Of a stretch of 64,000 nt of DNA, positions 45,048 through 52,910 are shown in pieces. The stretch lies in contig CACWJQ010000001.1 of assembly GCA_902761225.1 (NCBI GenBank), positions 100,239 through 164,238 of the forward strand, in the 5' to 3' direction. The stretch comes from an uncultured Lachnospiraceae bacterium. Its GTDB lineage: Bacteria > Bacillota > Clostridia > Lachnospirales > Lachnospiraceae. The notes beneath the pieces were generated by a model. The model had not been told where the DNA came from, did not search any database, and worked only from the letters and a program-made list of their open reading frames with translations. Within the stretch, counting starts at the first letter, position 1, and the number at the start of each line of letters is the position of its first letter. The translations under genes and the position numbers were made by a program.

Positions 45048-46391
45048 ATGGTAACCGTTAAGGATGTTGATTACAAAAAGTATAATAAGGCTGTACAGTT
45101 TACTTTTTTCAAGAAGATGGGAAAAGTAATAAACGTTGTCGGCCTTACCATAGAGTCTGCGGGACCGGATGCCAAACTCGGAGACATATGCCGTATCATT
45201 CCCAAGGGCGATGATATCAATGAGGAATCAGAGGAGGAGATCCTTGCCGAGGTCGTAGGCTTCAAGGATAAGAAGACTCTTCTGATGCCATACGGAGTGA
45301 CCGACGGAATAGGACTTGGAAGCATAGTCATTAACACAGGTTATCCTCTTATGGTATCTGTTAACAGACAGCTCCTTGGAAAGACCCTTAACGCTCTTGG
45401 GGAGCCTACCGACGGTACAGTCATAGAGGGCGAGAGGTATTCCGTTGAAAATGCCCCTCCGGATCCCATGCACAGAGCCATAATCGATGAGGTACTGCCT
45501 CTTGGGGTAAAGGCTGTCGACGGTATGATAACCCTGGGCAAGGGACAGCGTATCGGTATATTCGCAGGTTCCGGCGTCGGTAAGTCCACCCTTATGGGTA
45601 TGTTCGCAAGAAATACAAAAGCTGACATCAATGTCATTGCACTCATAGGAGAGCGTGGCAGGGAGGTCAGGGAATTCATAGAAAGAGACCTTGGCGAAGA
45701 GGGCATGAAGCGGAGCGTTGTCGTTGTTGCGACATCCGACAGACCCGCACTTGAGAGAAAAAAAGCAGCCCTTACCGCAACTGCCATCGCTGAGTATTTC
45801 AGGGATCAGGGTGAGGATGTGCTGCTGATGATGGACTCCCTTACAAGATTCTCAATGGCCCAGCGTGAGATAGGACTTGCCAGCGGCGAGCCTCCTGTAA
45901 CAAGAGGTTATCCGCCCTCTGTTTATTCGGAAATGCCCAAGCTGCTTGAAAGGGCGGGAAGATCTGACAGGGGTTCCATTACAGGACTGTATACCGTCCT
46001 TGTAGACGGAGACGATTTTAACGAGCCCATAACCGATACGGCAAGAAGTATCCTTGACGGTCATATCATGCTCGACAGAAAGCTCGGTCACAAGAACCAT
46101 TATCCTGCCATTGATGTGCTCATGAGCATATCAAGATGTATGAGCTCAATATGTGACAAGAAGCATAAGGCTGCAGCCAGCAGACTTAAAACCGTGCTTG
46201 CAACATATAATGAGGCTGAGGACCTTATCAATATCGGTGCCTATAAGAGCGGATCCAATCCGAATATCGACTATGCCATAAGCAAGATCGATGCGGTCAA
46301 CGGATTTCTTTGTCAGGACACCGATGCAAAATATACTTTTGATGAAACCGTGGATATGCTTGAGCGGTTATTTGAGGATGGCTCGAAGTGA
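45048..46391 (+). CDS. fliI: Flagellum-specific ATPase FliI
   Basis: Powers or assists protein export through the flagellar channel; related to F1-ATPase beta. Walker A is GIFAGSGVGKSTLMG, Walker B DVLLMMDSLTRFSMAQREI, with the flagellar signature GEPPVTRGYPPSVYSEMPKLLERAGR in adjacent parts. 447 residues. The start ATG 45048 has no visible Shine-Dalgarno sequence; the hairpin at 45016-45038 lies there instead. No better start is in frame. Confidence 0.96.
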   Translation: MVTVKDVDYKKYNKAVQFTFFKKMGKVINVVGLTIESAGPDAKLGDICRIIPKGDDINEESEEEILAEVVGFKDKKTLLMPYGVTDGIGLGSIVINTGYPLMVSVNRQLLGKTLNALGEPTDGTVIEGERYSVENAPPDPMHRAIIDEVLPLGVKAVDGMITLGKGQRIGIFAGSGVGKSTLMGMFARNTKADINVIALIGERGREVREFIERDLGEEGMKRSVVVVATSDRPALERKKAALTATAIAEYFRDQGEDVLLMMDSLTRFSMAQREIGLASGEPPVTRGYPPSVYSEMPKLLERAGRSDRGSITGLYTVLVDGDDFNEPITDTARSILDGHIMLDRKLGHKNHYPAIDVLMSISRCMSSICDKKHKAAASRLKTVLATYNEAEDLINIGAYKSGSNPNIDYAISKIDAVNGFLCQDTDAKYTFDETVDMLERLFEDGSK

Positions 46392-46405
46392 TATCGGAGG
46401 GATAG

Positions 46406-46861
46406 ATGGCCAGATTCCGGTATAAAATGCAGAATATCCTGGATATCAAGGAGAAGATGGAAACCCAGGCCAAGCAGCTGTTCAGCGAGACCAAGAAGGT
46501 CCTTGATGCCGAAACGGAGGCTCTTGATGCGCTCTATGCAAGAAGGGCCGAGATAGAACAGCACGCCGTTGATGTGCTGAAGGGCGAGCTGGATCTGCAT
46601 GAGATAGAGGATTCGCAGATGTCCAGGATCATCTGTGAACAGAAGATAGCCGATCAGAAGCTCAGGGTCGAAAGGGCGCGGGCGGAATTTGAGAAGGCCA
46701 GGGAAGAACTGGAAGAGGCTGTCAAGGAAAGAAAGACCCACGAAAAACTTAAAGAGAGACAGTTCGACGAATTTATCCGCGAGGAAAACAGAGCGGAGAG
46801 CAAATCGATAGATGAACTGACCACTTATACATACGGACAAAAGGTGACGGACAATGGCTAA
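46406..46861 (+). CDS. fliJ: Flagellar export chaperone FliJ
   Basis: A 151-residue all-helical, highly charged coiled coil (RFRYKMQNILDIKEKMETQAK at the start). FliJ is the central stalk of the FliI hexamer and a chaperone escort. The family call rests on N-terminal sequence, size and position after fliI. Ends eight bases inside the next gene. Start has GGAGGGAT. Confidence 0.9.
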   Translation: MARFRYKMQNILDIKEKMETQAKQLFSETKKVLDAETEALDALYARRAEIEQHAVDVLKGELDLHEIEDSQMSRIICEQKIADQKLRVERARAEFEKAREELEEAVKERKTHEKLKERQFDEFIREENRAESKSIDELTTYTYGQKVTDNG

Positions 46862-47735
46862 GGAACTTACACCTGAAGAGAAGGCTGCCCAGGAAGAGAA
46901 GAAGCGCCTTCAGGAAGAAAAGAAAAAATTAAAGAGAGATCAGGCGGCTCAGAGAAAAGAAGCCAAAAAGAGAGCCAAAGAGATTGCAAAGCAGGAAGAA
47001 GAGCTTGAAGGAGACGAAGAAGGAGGCGGGTTTGTGACATTTATCGCAACCCTGTTCATCGTACTCCTCTGGCTTGCCGTGATCGTTGTGGTCATCAAAC
47101 TTGATGTCGGCGGCTTTGGCAGTTCCGTGCTCGCTCCCGTACTGAAGAATGTACCGGTTCTCAACCTTATCCTTCCCGAAAGCACTGCTTCCGAAACTCT
47201 TGATCCCACAATGTACGGAGGATACACCAATCTTCAGGATGCAGTTAACAGGATCTACTCTTTGGAAGCTGAGCTTGAGGCTATAAAGAGTGCAACTCTG
47301 ACCAAGGATGAGAGGATTGCAGCACTTGAAGCAGAGGTTACCAGACTTTCCCAGTTTGAGACCATGCAGGTGGATTTCCAGCGTATCAGGAATGAGTTCT
47401 ATGAAGAGGTCATCTACGCTGAGAACGGGCCCGGTCCCGAGGCATATGTGAAATATTTCGAATCAATGGATCCCACGACAGCGGAATTCCTGTACAAACA
47501 GGTTGTGGAGGATCTTCAGGTATCCAGAGAGATACAGGATTATGTAAGCGCGTATTCCAGCATGAAGCCCAAGGAGGCTGCCGCGCTTTTTGAACAGATG
47601 ACCGATACCGAGGGAATCCAGCTGGCAGCAAGGATACTCGGTGCCATGAATCCGGAAGACAGAGCTGCTATTTTCAACCAGATGGACAAGGAAGTTGCCG
47701 CAAGGATCACCAAGATCCTTGATCCCGAAAGCTGA
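46854..47735 (+). CDS. MotE-like membrane protein (MgtE-N-like domain)
   Basis: A 293-residue protein with a Lys/Glu/Ala-rich cytoplasmic start (residues 1-58), one membrane helix at about 60-82 (FVTFIATLFIVLLWLAVIVVV), a coiled coil (about 125-170) and a C-terminal MgtE-N-like part (VSAYSSMKPKEAAALFEQM, ILGAMNPEDRAAIFNQM). This pattern is that of MotE and YlxF, encoded between fliJ and fliK and thought to help stator or FliK function. The gene overlaps fliJ by eight bases. Confidence 0.85.
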   Translation: MAKELTPEEKAAQEEKKRLQEEKKKLKRDQAAQRKEAKKRAKEIAKQEEELEGDEEGGGFVTFIATLFIVLLWLAVIVVVIKLDVGGFGSSVLAPVLKNVPVLNLILPESTASETLDPTMYGGYTNLQDAVNRIYSLEAELEAIKSATLTKDERIAALEAEVTRLSQFETMQVDFQRIRNEFYEEVIYAENGPGPEAYVKYFESMDPTTAEFLYKQVVEDLQVSREIQDYVSAYSSMKPKEAAALFEQMTDTEGIQLAARILGAMNPEDRAAIFNQMDKEVAARITKILDPES

Positions 47736-47739
47736 CCCT

Positions 47740-47766
47740 TAAGTTTTTTCTTCTTTTATCCGATAT
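47740..47766 (+). promoter_or_regulatory. Sigma-28-like promoter before fliK
   Basis: TAAG, 15 bases, TCCGATAT. This matches the SigD consensus (TAAA-N14-16-GCCGATAT) apart from two bases. It lies in the 89-base spacer before fliK and could give extra late expression of fliK, flgD and flgE. Confidence 0.5.
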
Positions 47767-47824
47767 AAATTCCGGCAGGGTTATACTCTGCAATAAACTG
47801 TTTCGAGAAAGGAAGGAATTGTCT

Positions 47825-49243
47825 ATGGGCATCACACCTATCAAGGATGCCACGGGTATAGCGGATCAGCTGCTTAATACGGTCAATCCCGGAAGACAGC
47901 CCGAGACCGGCGGAAGCGATTTCAGATCTGTCTGGAAGGATCAGGCCGGAGCGGGTAAGACTGCAGAACTTAAGCCGAACGCTTCTGATAAGTCCGGAAA
48001 CGGACCTGATAAGAGCGGTTCGAAGATTTCTGCAAAGGATGCTGCAGACCGTAACAATGTATCGTCAGCCGGAACCCGTGATGCATCAAAGACAGATGTG
48101 AGGGGCAAGGAAAGCCCCCGTAAAGCCGCCGAAGATGTTGATGACAGCACTGAAACAGGCGGTATGCTCAAGGATGAGGAAATAGGATCCGCACAGGAGA
48201 CTCTTGCAGCGATAGCCTCCGGACTTGCTGAAAAGCTTGCGGATATACTTGATATGAGTCTTGAAGAATTCGAAGATCTTCTTCAGGCAGAAGGCTTAAG
48301 CACCATCGATCTTCTTGACAGGGACGCTTTGAGCGGACTGCTCCTTACGGCACTGGGTGCTGATTCGCAACTGTCGCTTCTTACGAATGAGGCAGATTAT
48401 GCGGCTTTCAGCGAGGGACTTGAAGCGCTGGAAGAAGTGCTTTCATCGGGCTCAGGCATTGAAGACATGGATATCAGTGACCTGAAGGCTGCCATGGAGG
48501 AAGCATTAAGAAGCAGGAACGAAGCGGCTGAAGAGAATGAAAACCGCAATATGACCACCAGGTTCGAAAGAAATTCTGACGGTGTGCTTGAACAGGTCGG
48601 TGACGGTACGGATGCATCGGTCAGAGGACAGGAAGGCATTTCGGCAGGCTCAAAAGCCGGATCCGGCAATGATGCCGGAGAAAACGGATCCCAGGAAATG
48701 GGAGCATTCGCACAGACAGAGGCTCCGGTACAGGCTGATGCAGCCGGTGAAGCATCCGGTGAGGCGCCTGTAAGCTTTGTTACCGAAGCGCGCCAGATCG
48801 CCGATCAGATACTTGATCAGATGAAGACCGTGACGGACGGAGACTTTTCTGACGTTGAGATGCAGCTTCATCCCGCTTCCCTCGGCACTCTTCATGTTCG
48901 CGTGACCAATAATGCAGGTGTCATCACAGCTAATTTTGTCACAGAGAATGAGGCCGTAAAGGCAGCTGTTGAGAGCCAGATCATAAGGCTTAATGAGCAG
49001 TTTGAGGCGCAGGGCATAAAGGTTGATGCTGTTGAGGTTACCATAGCATCACACAGCTTTGAGCAGAATCTCGAATCCGGACAAAGTGATACGGGAAGTG
49101 AAAACGGACGTCCCGCAAGGCGGACCAGAAGGATCGACCTTGGCGAGGATGGAGAGATCGATATATCTTCCATGGAGGAAGATGAGAGGATCGCAGCTGA
49201 AATGATGGCTGCAAACGGCAACAAAGTAGATTATATGGCATAA
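47825..49243 (+). CDS. fliK: Flagellar hook-length control protein FliK
   Basis: The molecular ruler that sets hook length and switches export to filament type. The first ~310 residues are low in hydrophobicity, rich in Ser, Gly, Asp and Ala, and mostly unfolded, as in FliK. The C-terminal domain (about 325-420) carries the conserved core DVEMQLHPASLGTLHVRVTNN and IRLNEQFEAQGIKVDAVEV. 472 residues. I chose ATG 47825, eight bases after GGAAGGAA; TTG 47819 would overlap that site's edge. Confidence 0.92.
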   Translation: MGITPIKDATGIADQLLNTVNPGRQPETGGSDFRSVWKDQAGAGKTAELKPNASDKSGNGPDKSGSKISAKDAADRNNVSSAGTRDASKTDVRGKESPRKAAEDVDDSTETGGMLKDEEIGSAQETLAAIASGLAEKLADILDMSLEEFEDLLQAEGLSTIDLLDRDALSGLLLTALGADSQLSLLTNEADYAAFSEGLEALEEVLSSGSGIEDMDISDLKAAMEEALRSRNEAAEENENRNMTTRFERNSDGVLEQVGDGTDASVRGQEGISAGSKAGSGNDAGENGSQEMGAFAQTEAPVQADAAGEASGEAPVSFVTEARQIADQILDQMKTVTDGDFSDVEMQLHPASLGTLHVRVTNNAGVITANFVTENEAVKAAVESQIIRLNEQFEAQGIKVDAVEVTIASHSFEQNLESGQSDTGSENGRPARRTRRIDLGEDGEIDISSMEEDERIAAEMMAANGNKVDYMA

Positions 49244-49259
49244 TGTCGCACGCGCGACA
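49244..49259 (+). other. Small hairpin between fliK and flgD
   Basis: TGTCGC-ACGC-GCGACA is a perfect 6-bp stem-loop right after the fliK stop and before the flgD ribosome site. A related GTCGC/GCGAC hairpin recurs at 50228-50241 after flgD. Confidence 0.5.
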
Positions 49260-49273
49260 GAATAGGAGTATAT

Positions 49274-50104
49274 ATGGCATCTGTATCGGCATCCGTTAAA
49301 AACGGTGAGATCGTAACAAGTGCTTCACAGGAATCTCTTTCATCTGCCCGCAATACCACATCAACCGGTATGGACAAGGATGCTTTTCTCCAGCTTCTTG
49401 TAGCACAGATGAAATACCAGGATCCCATGGAGCCTACTTCCAATACTGAATATATTGCGCAGTATGCACAGTTTTCACAGGTAGAAGCCCTCAATAACAT
49501 GTCCCAGAATATGGAGCTTTCCAGATACAGTTCCTTCGTGGGCAAGGAAGTTGTTATTGCCAGTGAAGGCAGTGACGGCAAGACTTCCGAAGTGAGAGGC
49601 TTTGTCGATTATGTGACATTTGAAGGCGGCAAGGCATATTTTTCAATCGAAGGCAATCTTTATGCAGCTTCGGATATGGTTACCGCTATAAGCAATGAAT
49701 ATTCAAATGCAGAGGATATAGCGAAGGATTTTGCCAAGACCTTAAAGGATCTTCCTTCGGTGGATTCCATCACCATCAAGGATAACGGCAATACCATCAC
49801 GAATCTTCTCAACGCCTACGATTCCCTCAACTCTTACCAGAAGGGTTTCCTTGATGACGGCGATGTTGAGAGCATGAACAGATATGTTGAAAAGCTCAAT
49901 GAGCTTCTGATCGCAGCTGCAAATGAGGCTGCCAGGAAGGCCGCTGCCGAAGCGGAAGGCGCTGAAGAGACCGAAGAAGCTGAAGAAACTGAAGATGCTG
50001 CCCAGGCAGCGGATGCCGCAGCGGAGAATGCGGGCACCACGGCTGAGGAAATGGCGGAAAACGCAGCAGCTGAAGGACTTGTAATACCGGAAGACAGGGA
50101 GTGA
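49274..50104 (+). CDS. flgD: Flagellar hook capping protein FlgD
   Basis: Caps the growing hook during assembly. The conserved N-terminal part is clear: DKDAFLQLLVAQMKYQDPMEPTSNTEYIAQYAQFSQVEALNNM in consecutive motifs. The middle (FVGKEVVIASEGSDGKTSEVRGFVDYVTFEGGKAYF) is the FlgD beta region. After it come a helical segment (about 145-215) and an Ala/Glu-rich acidic tail (about 219-276) not found in ordinary FlgD. 276 residues. Start follows AGGAGT. Confidence 0.93.
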   Translation: MASVSASVKNGEIVTSASQESLSSARNTTSTGMDKDAFLQLLVAQMKYQDPMEPTSNTEYIAQYAQFSQVEALNNMSQNMELSRYSSFVGKEVVIASEGSDGKTSEVRGFVDYVTFEGGKAYFSIEGNLYAASDMVTAISNEYSNAEDIAKDFAKTLKDLPSVDSITIKDNGNTITNLLNAYDSLNSYQKGFLDDGDVESMNRYVEKLNELLIAAANEAARKAAAEAEGAEETEEAEETEDAAQAADAAAENAGTTAEEMAENAAAEGLVIPEDRE

Positions 50105-50119
50105 GCGTTCTTCCCGGCC

Positions 50120-50134
50120 GATTTTCGGAAAATT
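50120..50134. promoter_or_regulatory. CodY-box-like site between flgD and the next gene
   Basis: GATTTTCGGAAAATT matches the CodY consensus at 13 of 15 positions and is nearly palindromic. TTGAAC follows after five bases (50140-50145), as in the codY promoter, but the -10 at 17 bases is poor (TATGAG). GCCGATAT, a sigma-28-like -10, lies at 50168. Confidence 0.5.
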
Positions 50135-50184
50135 AAGTCTTGAACGGTGATGAAAACGGAGGTATGAGCCGATATAAGTAATTG

Positions 50185-50270
50185 AAGGAGGAAAGGTGAA
50201 AGCCCCGCTTTCACGACACTAAATGATGTCGCTCTGGCGACAGGAAATGAGGAAGCACATATGGAAATGA
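50185..50270 (+). promoter_or_regulatory. Leader with two hairpins and two coupled mini-ORFs
   Basis: AAGGAGG (50185-50191) precedes an 8-codon frame, GTG 50196 to TAA 50220 (MKAPLSRH). Directly next is a 15-codon frame, ATG 50223 to TGA 50268 (MMSLWRQEMRKHIWK), which overlaps the start of the next gene by ten bases. Two hairpins fall in the same stretch: GTGAAAG-CCCCG-CTTTCAC (50196-50214) and GTCGC-TCTG-GCGAC (50228-50241). The first hides the mini-ORF start. It may be a translational-control leader; a chance arrangement is possible. Confidence 0.4.
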
Positions 50271-50647
50271 ACGTACAGGCTTTATATGCAGCTAATATTT
50301 CCAAAACCCGTACTTCCGCGCCTTACATTAGCCAAAGTGATAACAGTACAAAGGCTTCATTCGGTAATATCCTTGCCGCAAAGGAACAGGAAGCTTCACA
50401 GGTGAAGTTCTCCAAGCATGCGGCCCTGAGGATGAATGACCGCGGACTGGAAATGTCCGACGAACAGCTCGGAAGACTTAAGAGCGGTACTGATATGGCG
50501 GCGGATAAGGGTATCAATGATTCACTGGTAATGATCGACGATCTTGCATTCATAGTGAATGTGCCGTCGAGAACCGTCATTACGGCGATAGAGGCCGGAA
50601 GTGACACGAATGTATTCACAAATATTAACGGAGCGGTTATAGCTTAA
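50261..50647 (+). CDS. TIGR02530-type flagellar operon protein
   Basis: A 128-residue protein. The C-terminal two-thirds (VKFSKHAALRMNDRGLEMSDEQ, INDSLVMIDDLAFIVNVPSRTVITAI in parts) are the small flagellar-operon family found between flgD and flgE in Firmicutes (TIGR02530). Its function is not established. The first 45 residues are Ser/Thr-rich and less conserved. It is preceded by an unusual leader and followed by a 127-base spacer with small hairpins (GAAGC-GCTC-GCTTC at 50709, TGCGT/ACGCA at 50724-50740). Confidence 0.85.
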   Translation: MEMNVQALYAANISKTRTSAPYISQSDNSTKASFGNILAAKEQEASQVKFSKHAALRMNDRGLEMSDEQLGRLKSGTDMAADKGINDSLVMIDDLAFIVNVPSRTVITAIEAGSDTNVFTNINGAVIA

Positions 50648-50774
50648 GGCCGGACCTGGATGGAGGCCGGGGTACCCGAATGACAGAAGGACCCCTCTTG
50701 TATAACCGGAAGCGCTCGCTTCATGCGTCTTTTTCACGCACATCTCCTGATCACAAAATGGAGGAAACTGCCTT

Positions 50775-52523
50775 ATGATGAGATCTCTCTACTCAGGTGT
50801 TGCCGGTCTGAAGACACACCAGACCAAGATGGACGTTATCGGTAATAATATCGCTAACGTTAACACTACTGCGTTCAAATCAAGCTCCATCACCTTTGCT
50901 GACCTGATGAGCCAGACAACCCAGTCTGCATCGGGTGCAAATGCGACTACCGGCGTCGGCGGCGTCAATGCACGTCAGATCGGTCTCGGTGTTAAGTCCG
51001 GAGCCATCAATGTCAATATAACCGGTCAGGGTTCTGCACAGTCCACCGGTAATCCCTTCGATATCATGATCACCGGCGACAATTTCTTCGTCGTTTCCGA
51101 TGGCCTTTCCAATTACTTCACAAGAGACGGTTCATTCTATGTTGACGGTGTCGGCAATCTCTGCATGACCTCAACCGGATACAATGTAATGGGATGGGGC
51201 GTGGATACCGCCACCATGGACATCAAGAAGGACAATGTACAGCCTCTCAGGATCATGAGCCCCGATAATCTTACATATCCCCCTGAGGCTACAACTCTCG
51301 GAACCGTTTCCGGAATCCTTGATAAGAATGATACCGATGTTAACAGTGAGGATGGAAAGTCCCTGAATCTCAGCATCTATGATTCACTCGGATATGAATA
51401 CACCGCAAGATTCATCCTCAAGTCCACGGATGTAGACGGAGAGTTTTCCGTTGAACTCGATAAGCTCCTTGATGCAAAGGGAAATGAGATCGATATTTCC
51501 GGAGCTGATGAGCTTTTCGGATCTGATACTTCCGTTGCAGATCAGGAAGAGGTTGTGTTCAATTCCAATTCATTCAGCTGGAACGGCACACAGCTTATGA
51601 ACGGTGACGGCACCACGACAATAGTCGATCTTTCTACAGTTAACTTCACTCCTGCGGATGAGACGGAGGAAGCTGCACTTCAGGAAGCACTTGATAAGAT
51701 CGCCACAGCATACGGCTTTGGCGGATCTACCGATGAATTCCTCAACCTTTATATCAACAACGGAGCTACACCTCCCGTAAAGCAGAGGGTTTCCGATCTT
51801 ATTGAGGCCATCAAGAACGGAACCGTTCCCAGCCTTGCAGATCTCGACGGTGACGGAACTCCCGGAGTGGATGACGGAAGCGGCAATCCCAACTTCAGCT
51901 TTACTGCCGACGGAAGATTCTTAAACGGCTCTGTGCTTAAGTTCGACACCGATACCGGTCTTTTTGATTCGATAGCGGGCTCTACCAAGGGCGATACCAA
52001 GATTGCACTTTCCAAGCTCATTGCCAATACAACAGACAATACATCCAACTTTGCCGACATAAACCTTAACTGGTCAGGCGTTTCCATGTTCAATAACAAC
52101 GGAACCTCCACCGTTACCGCTACATACGGCGACAAGGATGGGATCGGAACCGGACGTAAGCTGGGTGATATGATAGGCGTTTCCATCCAGAGAGACGGAC
52201 GCATCTATGCAAGCTATGACAATGGCATGACCAAGCTCCTCGGACAGATCGCAACTGCGAATTTCCCCAATGCCTCCGGTCTTGAGAAGCATGGCGATAA
52301 CCTGTACCAGTCCACAATGAACTCCGGATCCTTCGACGGAATAGGAGTTGATGTAACGGCATCGGGCGGATATATGTCGACCGGCGTTCTCGAGATGAGT
52401 AATGTGGACCTGTCTGCAGAGTTTACCGAGATGATAACCACTCAGCGCGGATTCCAGGCTAACTCCAGGATCATCACAGTTTCCGATACCCTTCTTGAAG
52501 AGCTCACCAATCTCAAGAGATAA
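50775..52523 (+). CDS. flgE: Flagellar hook protein FlgE
   Basis: Forms the hook. N-terminal RSLYSGVAGLKTHQTKMDVIGNNIANVNTTAFK (split motif) and C-terminal NVDLSAEFTEMITTQRGFQANSRIITVSDTLLEEL are the D0 helices of the family. The middle (about 100-500) carries the D1/D2 beta domains with FlgE-type GDNFFVV. 582 residues, longer than in Salmonella (about 400), as common in Firmicutes. GGAGGAA precedes ATG 50775. The gene ends the first fla segment at a strong terminator. Confidence 0.97.
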   Translation: MMRSLYSGVAGLKTHQTKMDVIGNNIANVNTTAFKSSSITFADLMSQTTQSASGANATTGVGGVNARQIGLGVKSGAINVNITGQGSAQSTGNPFDIMITGDNFFVVSDGLSNYFTRDGSFYVDGVGNLCMTSTGYNVMGWGVDTATMDIKKDNVQPLRIMSPDNLTYPPEATTLGTVSGILDKNDTDVNSEDGKSLNLSIYDSLGYEYTARFILKSTDVDGEFSVELDKLLDAKGNEIDISGADELFGSDTSVADQEEVVFNSNSFSWNGTQLMNGDGTTTIVDLSTVNFTPADETEEAALQEALDKIATAYGFGGSTDEFLNLYINNGATPPVKQRVSDLIEAIKNGTVPSLADLDGDGTPGVDDGSGNPNFSFTADGRFLNGSVLKFDTDTGLFDSIAGSTKGDTKIALSKLIANTTDNTSNFADINLNWSGVSMFNNNGTSTVTATYGDKDGIGTGRKLGDMIGVSIQRDGRIYASYDNGMTKLLGQIATANFPNASGLEKHGDNLYQSTMNSGSFDGIGVDVTASGGYMSTGVLEMSNVDLSAEFTEMITTQRGFQANSRIITVSDTLLEELTNLKR

Positions 52524-52533
52524 TGACATTTTG

Positions 52534-52568
52534 AAATCGGGCAGGCTTCATAGTCTGCCCGATTTTTT
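52534..52568 (+). terminator. Intrinsic terminator after flgE
   Basis: AAATCGGGCAG and CTGCCCGATTT form an 11-bp stem, followed by a T-run. It divides the fla cluster into two transcription segments or lowers expression of the second. Confidence 0.93.
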
Positions 52569-52638
52569 CATTTTTTGAAATTTTCCTTCTTATTACCCTT
52601 TTTTAGTCACAAAAGATGACCACAAGATGTTGTGTTTA

Positions 52639-52647
52639 TGATATAAT
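52639..52647 (+). promoter_or_regulatory. Extended -10 promoter before flbD
   Basis: TGA followed by TATAAT (TGn-TATAAT); the -35 region is poor. It lies 41 bases before flbD and could restart transcription after the flgE terminator. Confidence 0.55.
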
Positions 52648-52688
52648 AACAGGGTGTATTTACAATAAGGGAAAAGGGGGTATACAAG

Positions 52689-52877
52689 GTGATAGAAGTC
52701 ACTCGTCTTAACGGTTCAAAATTGCTCATAAATCCGCATCTTCTCGAGATGGTGGAAGAGACTCCCGACACGGTTTTAACCCTCACTACAGGCCACAAGA
52801 TAATAGTAAAAGAAAGTAGACAAGATATCAAAAATCTTGTAAAATCGTATAGAAAAGGTATCATGGCTGACGAATGA
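52689..52877 (+). CDS. flbD: FlbD-family flagellar protein
   Basis: A 62-residue protein matching the small FlbD family of Firmicutes and spirochetes: IEVTRLNGSKLLINPHLLEMVEETPDT with the C-terminal VKESRQDIKNLVKSYRKGI. Its role is not firmly known; it is linked to flagellar assembly or export. The start is GTG 52689 after AAAAGGGGG. Followed 33 bases later by motA. Confidence 0.9.
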   Translation: MIEVTRLNGSKLLINPHLLEMVEETPDTVLTLTTGHKIIVKESRQDIKNLVKSYRKGIMADE

Positions 52878-52910
52878 CGTTAGCCCGATTTTTGTTGAGG
52901 TAATTTTCAG

